Shown here piece after piece: positions 47,780-58,659 of a stretch of DNA of 64,000 nucleotides (the first letter of the stretch is position 1; each line of letters starts with the position of its first letter). The stretch comes from Acheta domesticus. Taxonomy: Eukaryota; Arthropoda; Insecta; Orthoptera; Gryllidae. Location of the stretch: the NCBI GenBank assembly GCA_031308135.1, contig JAHLJT010000631.1, positions 265,036,948 through 265,100,947 on the forward strand, read 5' to 3'. A model generated the notes under the pieces. That model searched no databases. It saw only the letters and a program-made list of their open reading frames with translations, and had not been told where the DNA came from. Both the position numbers and the translations under genes were made by a program.

Positions 47780-48963
47780 CACACACAAGTATATCCGTTT
47801 CAATATAATTCAAAGGAATCCTTGTAAATTATCAATTCCATCCGTAGCCACAGCTTAACGTCTGAGAATATGACAGCGTGTTGATGTGGTCAGCTGACAA
47901 TGAAACAGCTTCTTAAAAGCGCCATAAATGACCTTATGAGAAGTTGCGAGCTACGTTGTCCCGGAAGCCGATGAGATGCGTGAACTGATCAGTCTCTTGT
48001 GTGTGTTTTGTTTGTCGCCGTAGGTAAGGCGAAACGTGTACAGACTGTTGCCTTATTTCACATATAGAGCGAAATGTCAAGTTGCTTACAAGTTTCTAAA
48101 GTTACTAGTAGGTCGTTTTCTAATTCCTAGGACAAAATACAGCATTAGCGAAATCGAGAGTAGTGTTGCGACTGTCAAGTTTCTTATAGTTTCTAAAGTT
48201 TCTAATTAGACATTTTCTAACGATTAGAAGAAAACAGAGCATGCGAGTAATCGAGATGACGCTTGAAAACTATTATTTATCTGAACTCTTTTTTAATAAA
48301 TAAATCTTTAGGAACATGAAATTTTTTTTTAAATTTATTTATTTATAAAGGTCGCATCAACCTAAGTGGTTATTAGCGACCACGTTTACAAAGTAGTAAT
48401 ACAGTATTTCAGTTTACAATAACTAGTATACAAAATTAAATCATTAAATTAAATGTTTTTTTGTTCAACAGTTGGAACTGTTATTGTACTCAAAAATCTA
48501 AAAATGAAATGTAGAAAACCCATAAGCCGTTAATTAGTACTTGGCAAGCACCAATGAAAATATTGGACTCTTCCATTTTCGAGTATAGAAAGTTTCTTGA
48601 ATAAGTATCAATTAAAACCCTTCTTGAAATGTTTGGTTGTTTACAAAATTATATTTAATTATCTTTAATATGACGATTCGCCCCGAGCCATGAAAATGCC
48701 GGAAAAAGTTTAATGTGATTCACTGAGGTAGACTCCGAGGCGGAGAATGCACCCCACAACTCAAATTGGTCATTGACCGATTCTGATTCGAGGAGCGATG
48801 CGGCCGACGAGACCAAGGAATCCTTGGAGAATGAGGGGACCGATGATCCCGAGACCGACTTCGTCTCCGAGAGTGAGGAGGCAGATGACAACGACGTGAT
48901 CTCCCCTTCCGGCGGATACGGGATCGTTGACACAGGACTAACACAAGACAACATCCTTATCAG
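47780..48963 (+). pseudogene. Remnant C': twin of C, exons 1-2 of a protease paralogue
   Basis: Exon 1 (47976-48023) and exon 2 (48728-48963, 236 nt, the same length as in C) carry the same lesions as C: the TAG before the donor, the lost Arg-Ile activation site and the 4-nt difference. They were therefore acquired before C and C' separated. C' has a further TGA just upstream of exon 2, in the frame that stays open in C, and single changes in the acidic stretch. A 128-bp retroposon end lies between its exons (48323-48450). A Harbinger element interrupts the intron 2 homologue at 49046/54149. No transcript function is expected. Confidence 0.78.
48323..48450 (-). mobile_element. LINE or SINE 3' end inserted in remnant C'
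   Basis: An insertion of about 128 bp absent from the twin C at about 21442. It starts with a T-run (an A-rich tail on the minus strand) and contains a hairpin GGTCGC ... GCGACC (about 48350-48381), a structure often seen at the 3' ends of arthropod non-LTR retrotransposons. Flanking AAAT(G) may be the target duplication. Confidence 0.72.
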
Positions 48964-49184
48964 GTAAGAACCAATGTCAGGTCCTGTCTCTGCTAGCTGG
49001 GCGAGCTTATATCTGGCTCTGCAGCAACTCTGACTTGCAGGTTCTAGGGCCGAATTCATAGTCGATACTTAAGGAATAAGCGAGCCCTTAAGTGATAAGT
49101 GCTTCTTGAAAATAAGTGTTCACTTATGGGCGCTCGTATTTCATAGATGTTTCTTACGACTGCTGAATAAGTGTCCCTTTAAGC

Positions 49185-50468
49185 CAGGGCCGCTCAAGCA
49201 GAGCAAATCGGCAGCGCGGAGCCGTAGTTTCTGCCGAGAGCGGGACATCGGAGCGCGAGCGTTGGGCGCCTTGCGATAACCACTGTCACAGTGTCCCGGT
49301 AACTCCAGTCGCGGAAACATGGAAGTCGACGCGAGTATTTCACAGACCAGAGCATCTACACCGACAATTTTCAATGCAGTATGGGAAGAAAAGTATCTTT
49401 TCGCCGACTACGGCAGCTATGCCAAATGTTTAGTTTACATAAAGGGTTCAATCACGTGAAGAAGTTTAATTTGCAAAGACATTATACATTTAATCATGCT
49501 GATGAAAATGATAAGTACTCTGAAGAAGAACAAAAGGAAGTTTTCAATGTTCTGAAAAACAATGCCTCACTAGAAGTAAGTTTTGGATATATTTTGATGT
49601 TCTTGTGTAGTTTTGACAGTAAAATAACACAATACAAAAGAGTTTAATTTTATTGCTTACCGATACTACAACGTGAGCGTTTAGGAAAAGAACTTCCCAA
49701 AAAACCGTTTTCCAAAACCGCATCGTAATGCTGCTCGATTGTTAACTACGTTTGGATCAACATACAACTGTGAGCAATTTTTTGCTGCTTTGAAAATTTG
49801 TAAATCTCCAATGAGAAGTACAATTACAGATCACAATCTGAAATGCATGTTACGGCTCAATAGCACCGTGTCATCTCTTCCAAATACAGAAAGTATATTG
49901 CGAGAAAAAAACACTTAAAAGGTGTAATAAGAATATTTGATTTGGCAATCAACTTCATTTTTTAATTTTAATTTCCTTTACTTTTAGTATTTTTATTACT
50001 AGTTTATTTAATCACATTTTTGTGCAACCTTCATAATACTTTTCATATTCAGCAGCATGATAAACTGTATAATGTCACCGCTATTAAATTTATGTTATTG
50101 AGCACTTTTTTGCAACTAAACAATTGGCATTGCCGGCGCAATCTGCAAAAAGATACCTTCCTTTCCATGCTGCATTGCAAATTATCGTTTTTTTAATTTC
50201 CAAATTACCCTAATACGTTTATATCTAGTAACTGTTCCAATTAATGTTACAAAAGTATCTTACTGTTTTTTCTTTCGTAATATCCTTTCCCAGAGCTGTG
50301 AGATTTTTTTCATTCCGAACAACGGAAAATACCCCGTAGAAATACGACGCGACCCACTGTGCCACATGCCGCCGATCGATATTTGATGACGTCATTTGCT
50401 CTTTCTGCGGCGAAAGAGAAGAGAGCAACCAGCCGTTCCTCCTCGGAGCAAATGGTTGAGCGGCCCTG
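49185..50468. mobile_element. hAT-type transposon nested in the Harbinger element, internally deleted
   Basis: The ends CAGGGCCGCTCAA (49185) and TTGAGCGGCCCTG (50468) are inverted repeats, flanked by a perfect 8-bp duplication CTTTAAGC (49177-49184 and 50469-50476), the hAT hallmark. At 1284 bp it is far shorter than an autonomous hAT. It keeps both protein ends with the middle gone. Because it sits inside the Harbinger element, it arrived later. Confidence 0.93.
49319..49916 (+). pseudogene. hAT transposase remnant (N-terminal zinc-finger-like part joined to C-terminal dimerisation part)
   Basis: From the ATG at 49319 the frame reads WEEKYLFADYGSYAKCLVY, then breaks by one base near 49455. 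It continues as KKFNLQRHYTFNHADENDKY, the zinc-finger-like N-terminus seen in GTF2I/ZBED-type hAT proteins. The RNase H-like core is absent. From about 49735 the C-terminal hAT dimerisation motif reads LLTTFGSTYNCEQFFAALK and ITDHNLKCMLRLN. A non-autonomous, decayed copy. Confidence 0.82.
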
Positions 50469-50738
50469 CTTTAAGCGAATGAGAAATGTGGCAACATGAC
50501 ATTGGCGGCAACACACTTGTTTTCGAACAAAGAGCGTCCAGTTTGTCAAGGGGCGGAACCCAACTTCGAGTTGACGAGGCGCGCTGCGATCACATGTCTC
50601 TCTCATTTGTTGTGTTTACGTCGTAGAGTGAGGTTGTGTCCGCAGCGAAATCCAGTGTGGTGCTTCTTCGAAGTAAAAAGAAGTCTTTACTTTCTTCGAG
50701 GTAAGTGAATTGTATGATCAACATGCTGTGAAGTTCTT

Positions 50739-50942
50739 CCTTGCCCCATTGTTTGTAGTAAGTTTAGTACACAAGCCATTCATGATTATTATTATTTCTG
50801 AGTTAGTGCTACCGTATATACCTAATGCTTTCTCTAATGTTTGCAGGTTATTCCTGTTTGTGTGTGTATTGAGCACGTTTTACATTTCTTCCTCGTCTTG
50901 CCCCATTGTTTCTAGTAAGTTTATTACACAAGCCATTCATGA
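50739..50942 (+). repeat. Direct duplication in the Harbinger 5' region
   Basis: The phrase CTTGCCCCATTGTTT followed by a TAGTAAGTTTA-like word and ACACAAGCCATTCATGA occurs at about 50739-50785 and again at 50896-50942, about 157 bp apart. It lies upstream of the SANT-like gene. Confidence 0.7.
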
Positions 50943-51045
50943 ATTTATTTTTTGTGAAAATCAATGTAATTGTTTTAAAATTTTGTTATCAATTTATGAT
51001 AGTGATTTGTAAATAAGTGCAATATTTATTTTTCAAGTAGACAGT

Positions 51046-51945
51046 ATGCCTAAAGGCAAAAATTATTGTGCCGAAGATAAGATTGTTCTGAGAGAATTAG
51101 TATTGGCAAATAAGCACGTGGTGGAAAGTAGAGCATCCGATGTGGTGACCAATACGAAAAAAAAGCTGCATGGGATAGAATAACTCTAGAATTTAATGCT
51201 AGATCGGAAAGTGGCCCTGTAAGTAGCTACCATAAAATATTTCATGTTAGAAATCACTTGAAATTAAAGATGTCTAATACGGAATATTTTTTTACAGAGA
51301 AATTCAGACCAACTGCGCAAGCTGTGGGAAAATATAAAATTCCGGAGGAAGAATGATTTGGCAGCCGAAACTCGCCGGCTTATGGTGACTGGAGGAGGCC
51401 CAATGCAACAAACAACCATTCAAGAGGACCCAGAACTGGATTTCTGTGGTGTGGACATGCGTCTGCAGGATACAATCGATAGCGACTTTGTGGAAATGAT
51501 CAGGAGTGGGGAAGCATCAAGTTTTGCGGTGGTGGAAGAAGTTCTACAAGAGAACGAAGAACAGACACTCGCTGAGGAACCTTCCCTGCAGGCAGGAACA
51601 AGTTCTGTTGCAGGAACAAGCGCTCTCCCAAGCAGTTCCCATTTCTCGCATGTCAGGGAACCATCCACCACTCCCAGACACTCCAAAACCCAATCGTTTC
51701 ATGTGGATGCAAATCACCGGATTGAACAAGCAATTTATTTGTGCGAGTTAGAGAAAGAAATCGGTGATTTGCGAAAGACTGAGCCTAGGGGTCGCTGTGA
51801 GGTGGTGGAGTGGCAGCTGAAATGTGAGAAAAATAGAAACAAGCTGCAGAACCTCGAAATAGAGCTGCTAGAACAGAAGGTAGCAACTGCGGAACAGTTT
51901 AGAAGAGAGGCTAAGATGCTGGAACTAGCAAAATTAAAAAAATAA
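51046..51945 (+). pseudogene. Harbinger Myb/SANT-like DNA-binding protein, frameshifted
   Basis: Exon 1 (51046-51218) begins MPKGKNYCAEDKIVLRELV. A frame break in a run of eight A (about 51159-51166) separates TKKK from the conserved AWDRITLEFNARSESGP. An 79-nt intron (51219-51297) is bounded by GTAAGT and TTTTTTTACAG. Exon 2 (51298-51945) continues RNSDQLRKLWENIKF, matching the third helix of Myb/SANT-like domains, then TGGGP, an acidic and Ser-rich middle and a C-terminal coiled-coil-like stretch. In active elements this protein carries the nuclease to the element ends. Its 3' end overlaps the opposing transposase end. Confidence 0.88.
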
Positions 51946-53914
51946 ATTGTATAATTTGTGTAACAAAAATATTTATAACGCAGAGTACAAATAAATTATA
52001 AAAATAACGTTGTATGAAAGCTTGCTTTATCACATTTGAATTTGCATTTTCAGGTACAGCAGGTGTTTCAACTTCAATAATGTTCCTCTTCACATCGCCT
52101 TCATCCAAAGTCCATAAATCACCAGTGTTAATGCCAAATGCACAGGCAGTTATTATGCGTGTGATGTTCCTTAACCTTGTTCTGCAATTCAAAGTATAAA
52201 CAAGGAAACCTCCTTTTCAATCGCCCGATCAACCTTTCCACACTACTTCTAGTAATTTTCAATGCCCTATTGTAATTTTGCTCAGGGCCATTTTGTGGAT
52301 TGAGGACTGGCGTATAAATATATTTTTGTGGCATAGCCATTGTCTCCAAGGAGATGTCCAGGTACTTGTCCCTCACTCAGACGTACACGCACAGTACTGT
52401 TCTCAAATATTGTACTGTCGTGTGCAGAACCTGGCCAACTTACGACAATGTCCAAAATTTCTTCCTTGGGTCCACCAACAATTTGAACATTAATGGAAAA
52501 GAATGCTTTCCTGTTGCGGAAAACTTCCGCATTGTTCTCTCCAGGGCATTTTATGGGAATGTGAGTTCCATCAACCACTCCCACTACTCCTGAGAAACCA
52601 GCTTTCCTATAAAAGTCCAATTTTATTTCGTTCACAACTTGAGGTTCGGCTGGTAGCTTGATGAATTTGCTGATGTGACGTGCCAAGGTCTCTGACACTT
52701 CGCCAATTATCCGGCAAACAGATGACTTGCTAATGTCGTACAAATCAGCACAAACCATCTGGAAGTCATAATTACATGTTATCATTCAATAATTATTACA
52801 GCTCAATTTCATTATGTTGATAATCAACCAATACTAGCAGGCATGTTCTTATTATAATGTTGTAGTATTAAATTTGCATTGCGAAATAGAAAATTGAAAC
52901 TTTGATCTCAATTTGATCATTAACATTCACATTGCCAAACAACAAGTTGAAAGAATTGTTCTCTCTACTTGTCTGATGACCTTAATTACGGTGAAAACTT
53001 ACCAGTTCAACCAGTTATTCCAGCCATCAAGTATTAAACAGTATATTAATGTAATACTTTTGTGATGGTCGACCAAATATTTAAAATTTGTTCAATTCAT
53101 AATATATCAGCTACCAATCACTAATAATCAGTGTTTGGTAACAATATAATCCACAATTCTCATACAAAAAAAATCTCTGCAATGTCTGCATGCAATCACT
53201 GCAATCAATCTCTGCAATGTCTTGTGCATTTTCTACATATTATTTATGTGCATTATTTGAGGCACTGAGAGCACAAGCGGACTAATTCACATTTTTTGTA
53301 AATGAGAGTTATTGACATTAACTGATAACATAATACGATATATCAGTCAACTCAAATTCACAAAGAATGTGGGTTAGTCCGCTTGTGCTCTCAGTGCATT
53401 TGATTGAAACATATTACCCAACATCAATTTCAATTGATTCCAGAAAGCTAACTTACGCTCTAATATAAATGTGGTAAAATAACATTGGTCTGCCAATATT
53501 GTTTGTGGATTAGTAACAAAGTTTGATCTAATTGAAATAACAACTCCATATAATAAATTCCATTTTACAATTTAAATTGACTTGTTATTCATATTACTTA
53601 TAACGGGTCTTATAAAACTTGAATAAAGTTAAAAATTTTGAAAACGTACCTGAAGAATGAAGTTGCATAAAATCTTAATGCAACGAGAACTTTTAATAAC
53701 GGTGAAATGGCAGCCCTCTCTTCGTCATTGGGACGTTCTCAATCATCGGCACAAGTATATCCACTACTGTGGCTTTATTAAAGCGAAATCGCTTTCGGAA
53801 TTGTTTGTTACTGTACACTTCCAATGGGTTGCTCACATCTCTATCTTTTGGTGTTTCGCAGAATGTGTTGAGTATAAAACTCAAAATATTCTGCGAAGTC
53901 TTCTTCCATAACAC
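51911..53914 (-). pseudogene. Harbinger transposase-derived nuclease (DDE), frameshifted
   Basis: The first exon (53914 to about 53650) encodes an N-terminal part ending in VLVALRFYATSFF, characteristic of HARBI1-like proteins, with a one-base frame break near 53710. After an intron ending in CTTCCAG at about 52760, the second exon encodes ADLYDISKSSVCRII, then GVVDGTHIPIK with the first catalytic Asp and SWPGSAHDSTIFENS with the second. A frame break follows near 52345 after LGDNGYA. The last block RSSVERLIGRLKRRFPCLYF holds the catalytic Glu. A third break near 52170 precedes the tail (AFIQRYF). Three breaks make a functional product unlikely. The missing N-terminal helix-turn-helix is as expected of the family, where DNA binding is shared with the SANT protein. 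Confidence 0.92.
53261..53397. mobile_element. Short MITE with about 24-bp inverted ends inside the Harbinger intron
   Basis: GCACTGAGAGCACAAGCGGA near 53262 and its inverted copy ending at 53397 bracket about 137 bp. Flanking ATTTGA occurs on both sides (53255-53260 and 53398-53403), apparently a target duplication. The superfamily is unclear. Confidence 0.8.
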
Positions 53915-54430
53915 GTTTTACAAATGCACTCAAGGAAACGAATCCGTGAACAATACTCGTGAACGTCGCGTAAGAATATAACCTACCTACTTACGAGACG
54001 AGCCAACCATAAGGGACACTTAAGAGAGCAAGCTGCCTCCCTTATAGGAATGAGTGCTCACTTAAGACTTCACTCAAGGGCAGTTTATGAATATGATTCG
54101 TCCACTTAAGGGTACACGCAGTTTAAGTGTCGACTATGAATTCGGCCCCTAGAGTTCCAGTTCTGACGGAGGTGGCGTTTTGACACTGGCTAAATATCTA
54201 GCACAAATGCGACTGCTGCCTGGAGGAGAAATCTGAACGGTACTTGTCTGTGGTTTCTCCGATCCATACCACACATATGCTGGAGAACGACAATTGACAC
54301 ACGGACCGCGCAGAATCTTGCCTTCCCCCTTGCCCTTCCGAGTCTCTCCTCTTTACACACACACACACACACACATACATTTCCGTGCTTGCACTACCTC
54401 ACATGTTGGGAGCTTAGAGTTTTTCCAGTT

Positions 54431-55416
54431 TAGTCGTTTTTCCGCTTAGTTGCAAGCGGACGAACAGGTATGGGTCATATCTTGCCATACAGCGGGGAAG
54501 AAAAGTCGCCACCTCCTGCAATAAAACATTCCATAGAACTAGTGCCCAAAGCTACTGACGTGCAAATCAGTCAATCAGATCGTGTCTTTAGATCATATAA
54601 CTGAAAGCGTGTTTACGTGTGTGAGAGGTGTTTGCCGCGATTTGAAATACATTGAACAGGATGCACTGAGTTTGATATTTTACCACGAAGGCGGCACTGG
54701 GAGGATGAACTGGTAGTAGATGCGTCCGTTCCAGGGAGTGAGGCAACGGAGGAAGTTCGGTCGGAGCGAGCTAGCATCTAGTATAGCTTGGCTATTCCAG
54801 ATGTGTTCCTCGCTTGCTGGTACGAGTGGCCAGGTTGTTAAGCCCGAAAGGCGCAATGACCTCAGTTAGACATCAGTCAATTGAGTCTATCATGCTCCTG
54901 GTACTTGTTCGATGTTGAAATTTTTGTTCCGTACAATTACTAAATGCGCTCATCCGTATTTTTTGTAGAATTGAGGCTGGAAACTTTACATTGGAAAGGC
55001 GAGTGGATTATCACCGTGAAATGACAAGAAATTGATCCGGAGAAGCTGATATCAGTGATGATGCAGATATCAAAATTTCTTAAATCTGTGGACGAGCAAT
55101 CATTGGCTTGCGAGCGAAGTCTGTTGCCAAATCGAGAGCATAGGTTGCGTATTACATGTAAAATACAGAAAAAAGGACCCGCTGGTCTTGTCTTAAGCCC
55201 AAGGAATCTAAAATTAGATATTTTGAATTCATTGCGACTTTTTGTCGAATTAAACATTGACATCTTCAAACTGAAAGTGGTGGCTTACATATTTTAGTTT
55301 GCGTACATGTCCAACGATTCTCCTTGAGGCACGAATTAGATTTTTGAGATAATTTGGAAGTTTTCAAATGGATTTGCTCTTAAATGTTTTAAGAGCAGCC
55401 GTTGCTGTTTAAGAGT
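54431..55416. other. Unassigned, with one open stretch
   Basis: From 55026 to 55297 a plus-strand frame reads EIDPEKLISVMMQISKFLKS and onward for about 90 aa without a stop. I do not recognise it. The rest has no feature. Confidence 0.3.
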
Positions 55417-55661
55417 CCCGTCCGTCTGTCCGTCCGTCTGTCCGTCCGTCTGTCCGTCCGTCTGTCCGTCCGTCTGTCCGTCCGTCTGTCCGTCCGTCTG
55501 TCCGTCCGTCTGTCCGTCCGTCTGTCCGTCCGTCTGTCCGTCCGTCTGTCCGTCCGTCTGTCCGTCCGTCTGTCCGTCCGTCTGTCTGTCCGTCCGTCTG
55601 TCCGTCCGTCTGTCCGTCCGTCTGTCCGTCCGTCCGTCTGTCCGTCCGTCTGTCCGTCTGT
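55417..55661. repeat. Minisatellite, 12-bp unit TCCGTCCGTCTG, about 20 copies
   Basis: A nearly perfect array; other copies of the host repeat have only a few such units. 12 is a multiple of three, so both strands remain open (a VRLS repeat on plus, a TDRR repeat on minus). No coding role is implied. Confidence 0.95.
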
Positions 55662-56105
55662 GAACACTGCTAGCGCCTAAACCTTACATACAATTTTTTC
55701 CAAAATGGGTATTCCCCGGTCGATCTGGTTCTATTCGAAGCGTTGAGATTTTGAAAAATATTTTTTTAATTTGAGGGTACTTTACATAAAGCCACCCTGA
55801 CATTTTCAAAATTTTCTCAAAAAAGGCTCCAATTTTTTCTTTAAATTTCTTGTAAGATCATAGTAAAATACCCTTATTAAGGTGGCATACGTCGGATTTT
55901 CACGGTTAACTCTGAATTTTCGAAAATTGGAAAAGTTTGAATTTTATTCGCCATCTTCCTCATACTACAAAATTGAAGATAGATATTTTTCCTTCAAACA
56001 AAATGTGTTCTTCATGGTGAGTTTTTCTTTAAGGTCATGTACATTTTTTTGAAAATTTTAGTAGTTTTCGTGCAATATTGTGTGCAATATGTGCAATTTT
56101 AAACT
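55662..56105 (-). repeat. Long non-autonomous repeat fragment beside the minisatellite
   Basis: Runs from TGAACACTGCTAGCGCCTAA through ATTCCCCGGTCGATCTGG to the GTGCAATATTGTGTGCAAT block, in reverse orientation. The array marks its truncated end; the expected second terminus is missing to the left. Confidence 0.7.
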
Positions 56106-57433
56106 AGATTTGATTCGTTGCGATAATACAAGTGGATATTATCAAGAAATATTCAAGTTTCTCAGAAATTTCAATGACATGTGCGAATTGAAATAATGCT
56201 TGGATGGTAATGAAATGACGAAAAGATAGTGGACTTGAACAATGTCTCCGTAAAAGCAGAATGTTGGTGAAATGATTTATAATCATAATTGATTTGAACA
56301 ACCTGATTATAAAAGCACTTAATTTTATTCGGGTTTGCATATAGTCACTAAGATTTGACTACATTCTATGTAGTTGCTTATTCTTCTTCTTGAAACGTTG
56401 TCGTTTGACAAGTAAGATATTTGCACTTCGTATAATGTTGCTCTTAAGTATTAGAGAAGAGAGTGTAAAGAATAGTTATTTATCCACAACTTCTGCAGCA
56501 CCAATTATGATTTTACTCTTAGGCGAGTAAGTCTTTAAATTCTAAATTATACGCAATTAATTTTTTGTTATTTGTGCTTTAAATGAAAATAATGGGTACC
56601 AGATGTGTTATCAATTGCTTTTATACACAAATTTACCATAAAACGTCCTATATTTAAATTAATAGAACGTATCCACATTTGTTTTGGCGTTGTATCCAAT
56701 ATTACTGTATTATTGGAAGGTAGTCCTTGGTAATATTTTTTCGCGTATTCAATTCCAATTTTTTTTTTGAATTGTAAGCTTCCGCGGCCGGTGTCATTTT
56801 AATACTTGGCTATCCGCGATGAGCCGCCACACAGTCGGTCGAACTGACGTTTCGGCCATCATGTTGTAGGCTGCTTCACAGCAATATTGCTGCCTAGAAG
56901 GTAGCATGTCGCATTGTGTAGGAAGGGTGCGTGGGTCTATTGACCGCAGCAGCGACCAATAGGAGGAGGGCAGATGGCCCACGATTGGCGAAGAGGGATA
57001 AGAGCGATCTCGGGAGACCAGATAATGTGCAGAGATGGAGGTAGGGTGGAAATGGGAGAGGGTAAACAAAATTACAGAATCAAAACCAGTCCACGTTTCA
57101 TGTGCATATAAATTTTAGTAAAAATATAAAGGGTTTTTAAATGTTTATATTAGTTAATGAATAAAAGTTCTTATTTTTGCAGAATGGTTTTGATTTCTTG
57201 CATTATAATGCAATTACACGAAATAGATCCGCGGTGTGTGGTAGAATACTTTCAAAATTATTATAGAAAAAAGAGGGTTTTAAATTCATACCAATGCCAA
57301 ATGTAGTTACGCCGTTTCTTTCACAATTTTCAATGTATTGTATGTTCATCATGTGTAAAATGACACATTAGTTCTAAATGCCATCAAACTCTTTTAAATA
57401 TTTAAGAATCTAACGTGATGTTATCGATTAAAA
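56106..57433. other. Intergenic, no gene
   Basis: A G+C-richer patch (56780-57070) includes GACGTTTCGGCCATCATGTT, a word type seen near retroelement ends. Homology to protease intron 4 begins at about 57405. Confidence 0.45.
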
Positions 57434-58141
57434 GTCACCAGCCTCTTCAAACATAACGCTTTAGAATATTCCATACCACTGGCCAATTACTACCCCAGAG
57501 CTGGTGCTTCAGCTCTGGCGTACGATTCTCTGTATGTTCGCAATATTTTTTTGGCACAGAAACTGGTGATCATGAATAGCTAGAATAATTCGGACTTTTT
57601 GCAGACCAGTGCACCAGCTCCTAGAATTCTGCAAGCCGTATACGTGACTATCCATTACCAAGATACATGCAGAAAGTGATATAGAAGAGTTATTCTTAGA
57701 AGGGGTCATTTTGACGGTCTAGAAAAAAGTGAACGTCATATAAGGCGATGACATTGCAAAATCCTGAAGCCATTTACAAATGAGTTAATTGAAAAGGAGA
57801 GCACTAACAAAATGTGTACACGGACGTAACTTGCAGTTATGTTGCCAGCAGTGGCCAAGCAGTCCCTTCTTAAAGTAATCTCTCTATACCCTACGAAGTG
57901 TCTCACCCACCAGATTTGTGCCGGATACGACCGTGGGACATGCAATGGAGACTCTGGTGGCACCTTGGTGTCTGGCGGCGTGCAGGTAGGCGTGTCTCAT
58001 CGCGAATTCAGTAGAAAAGTAGCTCATCGTGTCTCCTCGCGAATTAACGTAACAACTAATCGTAAACATTGCGCTGAAAAGCACATTTACACTAACGTTT
58101 ACTACTTTCGCAATTGGATCCGTCGTCTTACTGGCGCCTAA
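57434..58141 (+). pseudogene. Remnant D: exons 5-6 of a protease paralogue, broken
   Basis: Intron 4 end, exon 5 (57434-57532), short intron 5 and exon 6 (from 57605) are recognisable. The exon 5 acceptor AG is AA, exon 5 lacks about 9 nt around the conserved VVSGWG, and the donor is GTATGT. In exon 6 the conserved Trp after CKK or CRK is TGA (57677-57679), followed at once by a 205-bp TA-flanked insertion (57682-57886). Beyond it the frame continues with ICAGYDRGTC, the active-site GDSGGTLVSGG (Gly189 again) and NVYYFRNWIRRLTGA then stop. About 20 extra residues lie in the 215-220 loop, apparently a local duplication. Homology to the 3' flank of proteases A and B continues to about 58400. 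Exons 1-4 are not found upstream. Confidence 0.88.
57682..57886. mobile_element. TA-flanked MITE (Tc1/mariner-like) in remnant D
   Basis: 205 bp with imperfect inverted ends (TAGAAGAGTTATTCTTAGAA against TAGAGAGATTACTTTAAGAA), flanked by TA on both sides (57680-57681 and 57887-57888). The duplicated TA is that of the TAC Tyr codon after the conserved Trp in protease B, so the reading resumes exactly afterwards. Confidence 0.75.
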
Positions 58142-58659
58142 ATCATCACGTCTGGTAAGGCTGATGATCTGACATTTTGCTCGAACTTTTCATTGTTTCA
58201 TATTTTCTCTAAAGACAATGATCTAATGTGTTTCGTTATATTACTCTCTATTTCGACTTACGTTTAATAATATAAAGCACTATCCACATAGGAATGGTTG
58301 ATCTAAATCTTGATATTTGCTTCGAAATAAAATTAGAATAGATATTTGCTGCGCAGTAAAAATTAGTATATTTTGGATCAATAAATTTGTAAGATCTTGG
58401 AAACATTTAAATAATATAGAGTACAAATTATGCAATATATACGTGTATCACTGCAATCAGTTTTGTGTTTTGTACTACGAAATTGTGAATTTGTAAATAG
58501 TTTACCCGTTCCCCGAGGCTGTCAATTAATCTTTAAATAATATTGAAATACATTTCCAGAGTTAGCCTATTGGTATCAATACCATTTCCACTCATCACTG
58601 AATATCCTGACCTTTTGTATAAATATATAGCAAAGAAATTGCGCGGACTGTATATTTTT

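Larger units (their letters stand above)
49047..54148. mobile_element. PIF/Harbinger DNA transposon, full length but inactive
   Basis: Terminal inverted repeats of about 26 bp with one mismatch begin GGGCCGAATTCATAGTCGA at 49047 and end with the reverse complement at 54148. The target-site duplication is CTA (49044-49046 and 54149-54151). Remnant C shows the same site empty (GGATCTAGAGTTCC at about 22036-22049). CACTTAAG-like words recur inside both ends and may be transposase binding sites. Two converging genes are present, as the superfamily requires: a Myb/SANT-like gene (plus) and a DDE nuclease (minus), both frameshifted. A hAT element (49185-50468) and a MITE (53261-53397) have inserted into it. 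Confidence 0.95.
47530..54430. repeat. Second duplication, copy 2 (contains remnant C', split by Harbinger)
   Basis: Same content as 20680-22345 but interrupted by the 5.1-kb Harbinger element (49047-54148) and a 128-bp retroposon end (48323-48450). A (TTA)n microsatellite (about 47540-47585) replaces a short AT stretch at its left edge. Confidence 0.88.

Noticed and set aside
55389..55680. Open frames of about 92 aa on both strands with VRLS or TDRR repeats
   Set aside because: They are a by-product of a 12-bp minisatellite whose period is a multiple of three; there is no start context, domain or flanking coding signal.
57839..58141. Functional third protease
   Set aside because: The open frame includes the active Ser, but upstream exon 5 has no acceptor, Trp is a stop, a MITE interrupts exon 6 and exons 1-4 are missing.
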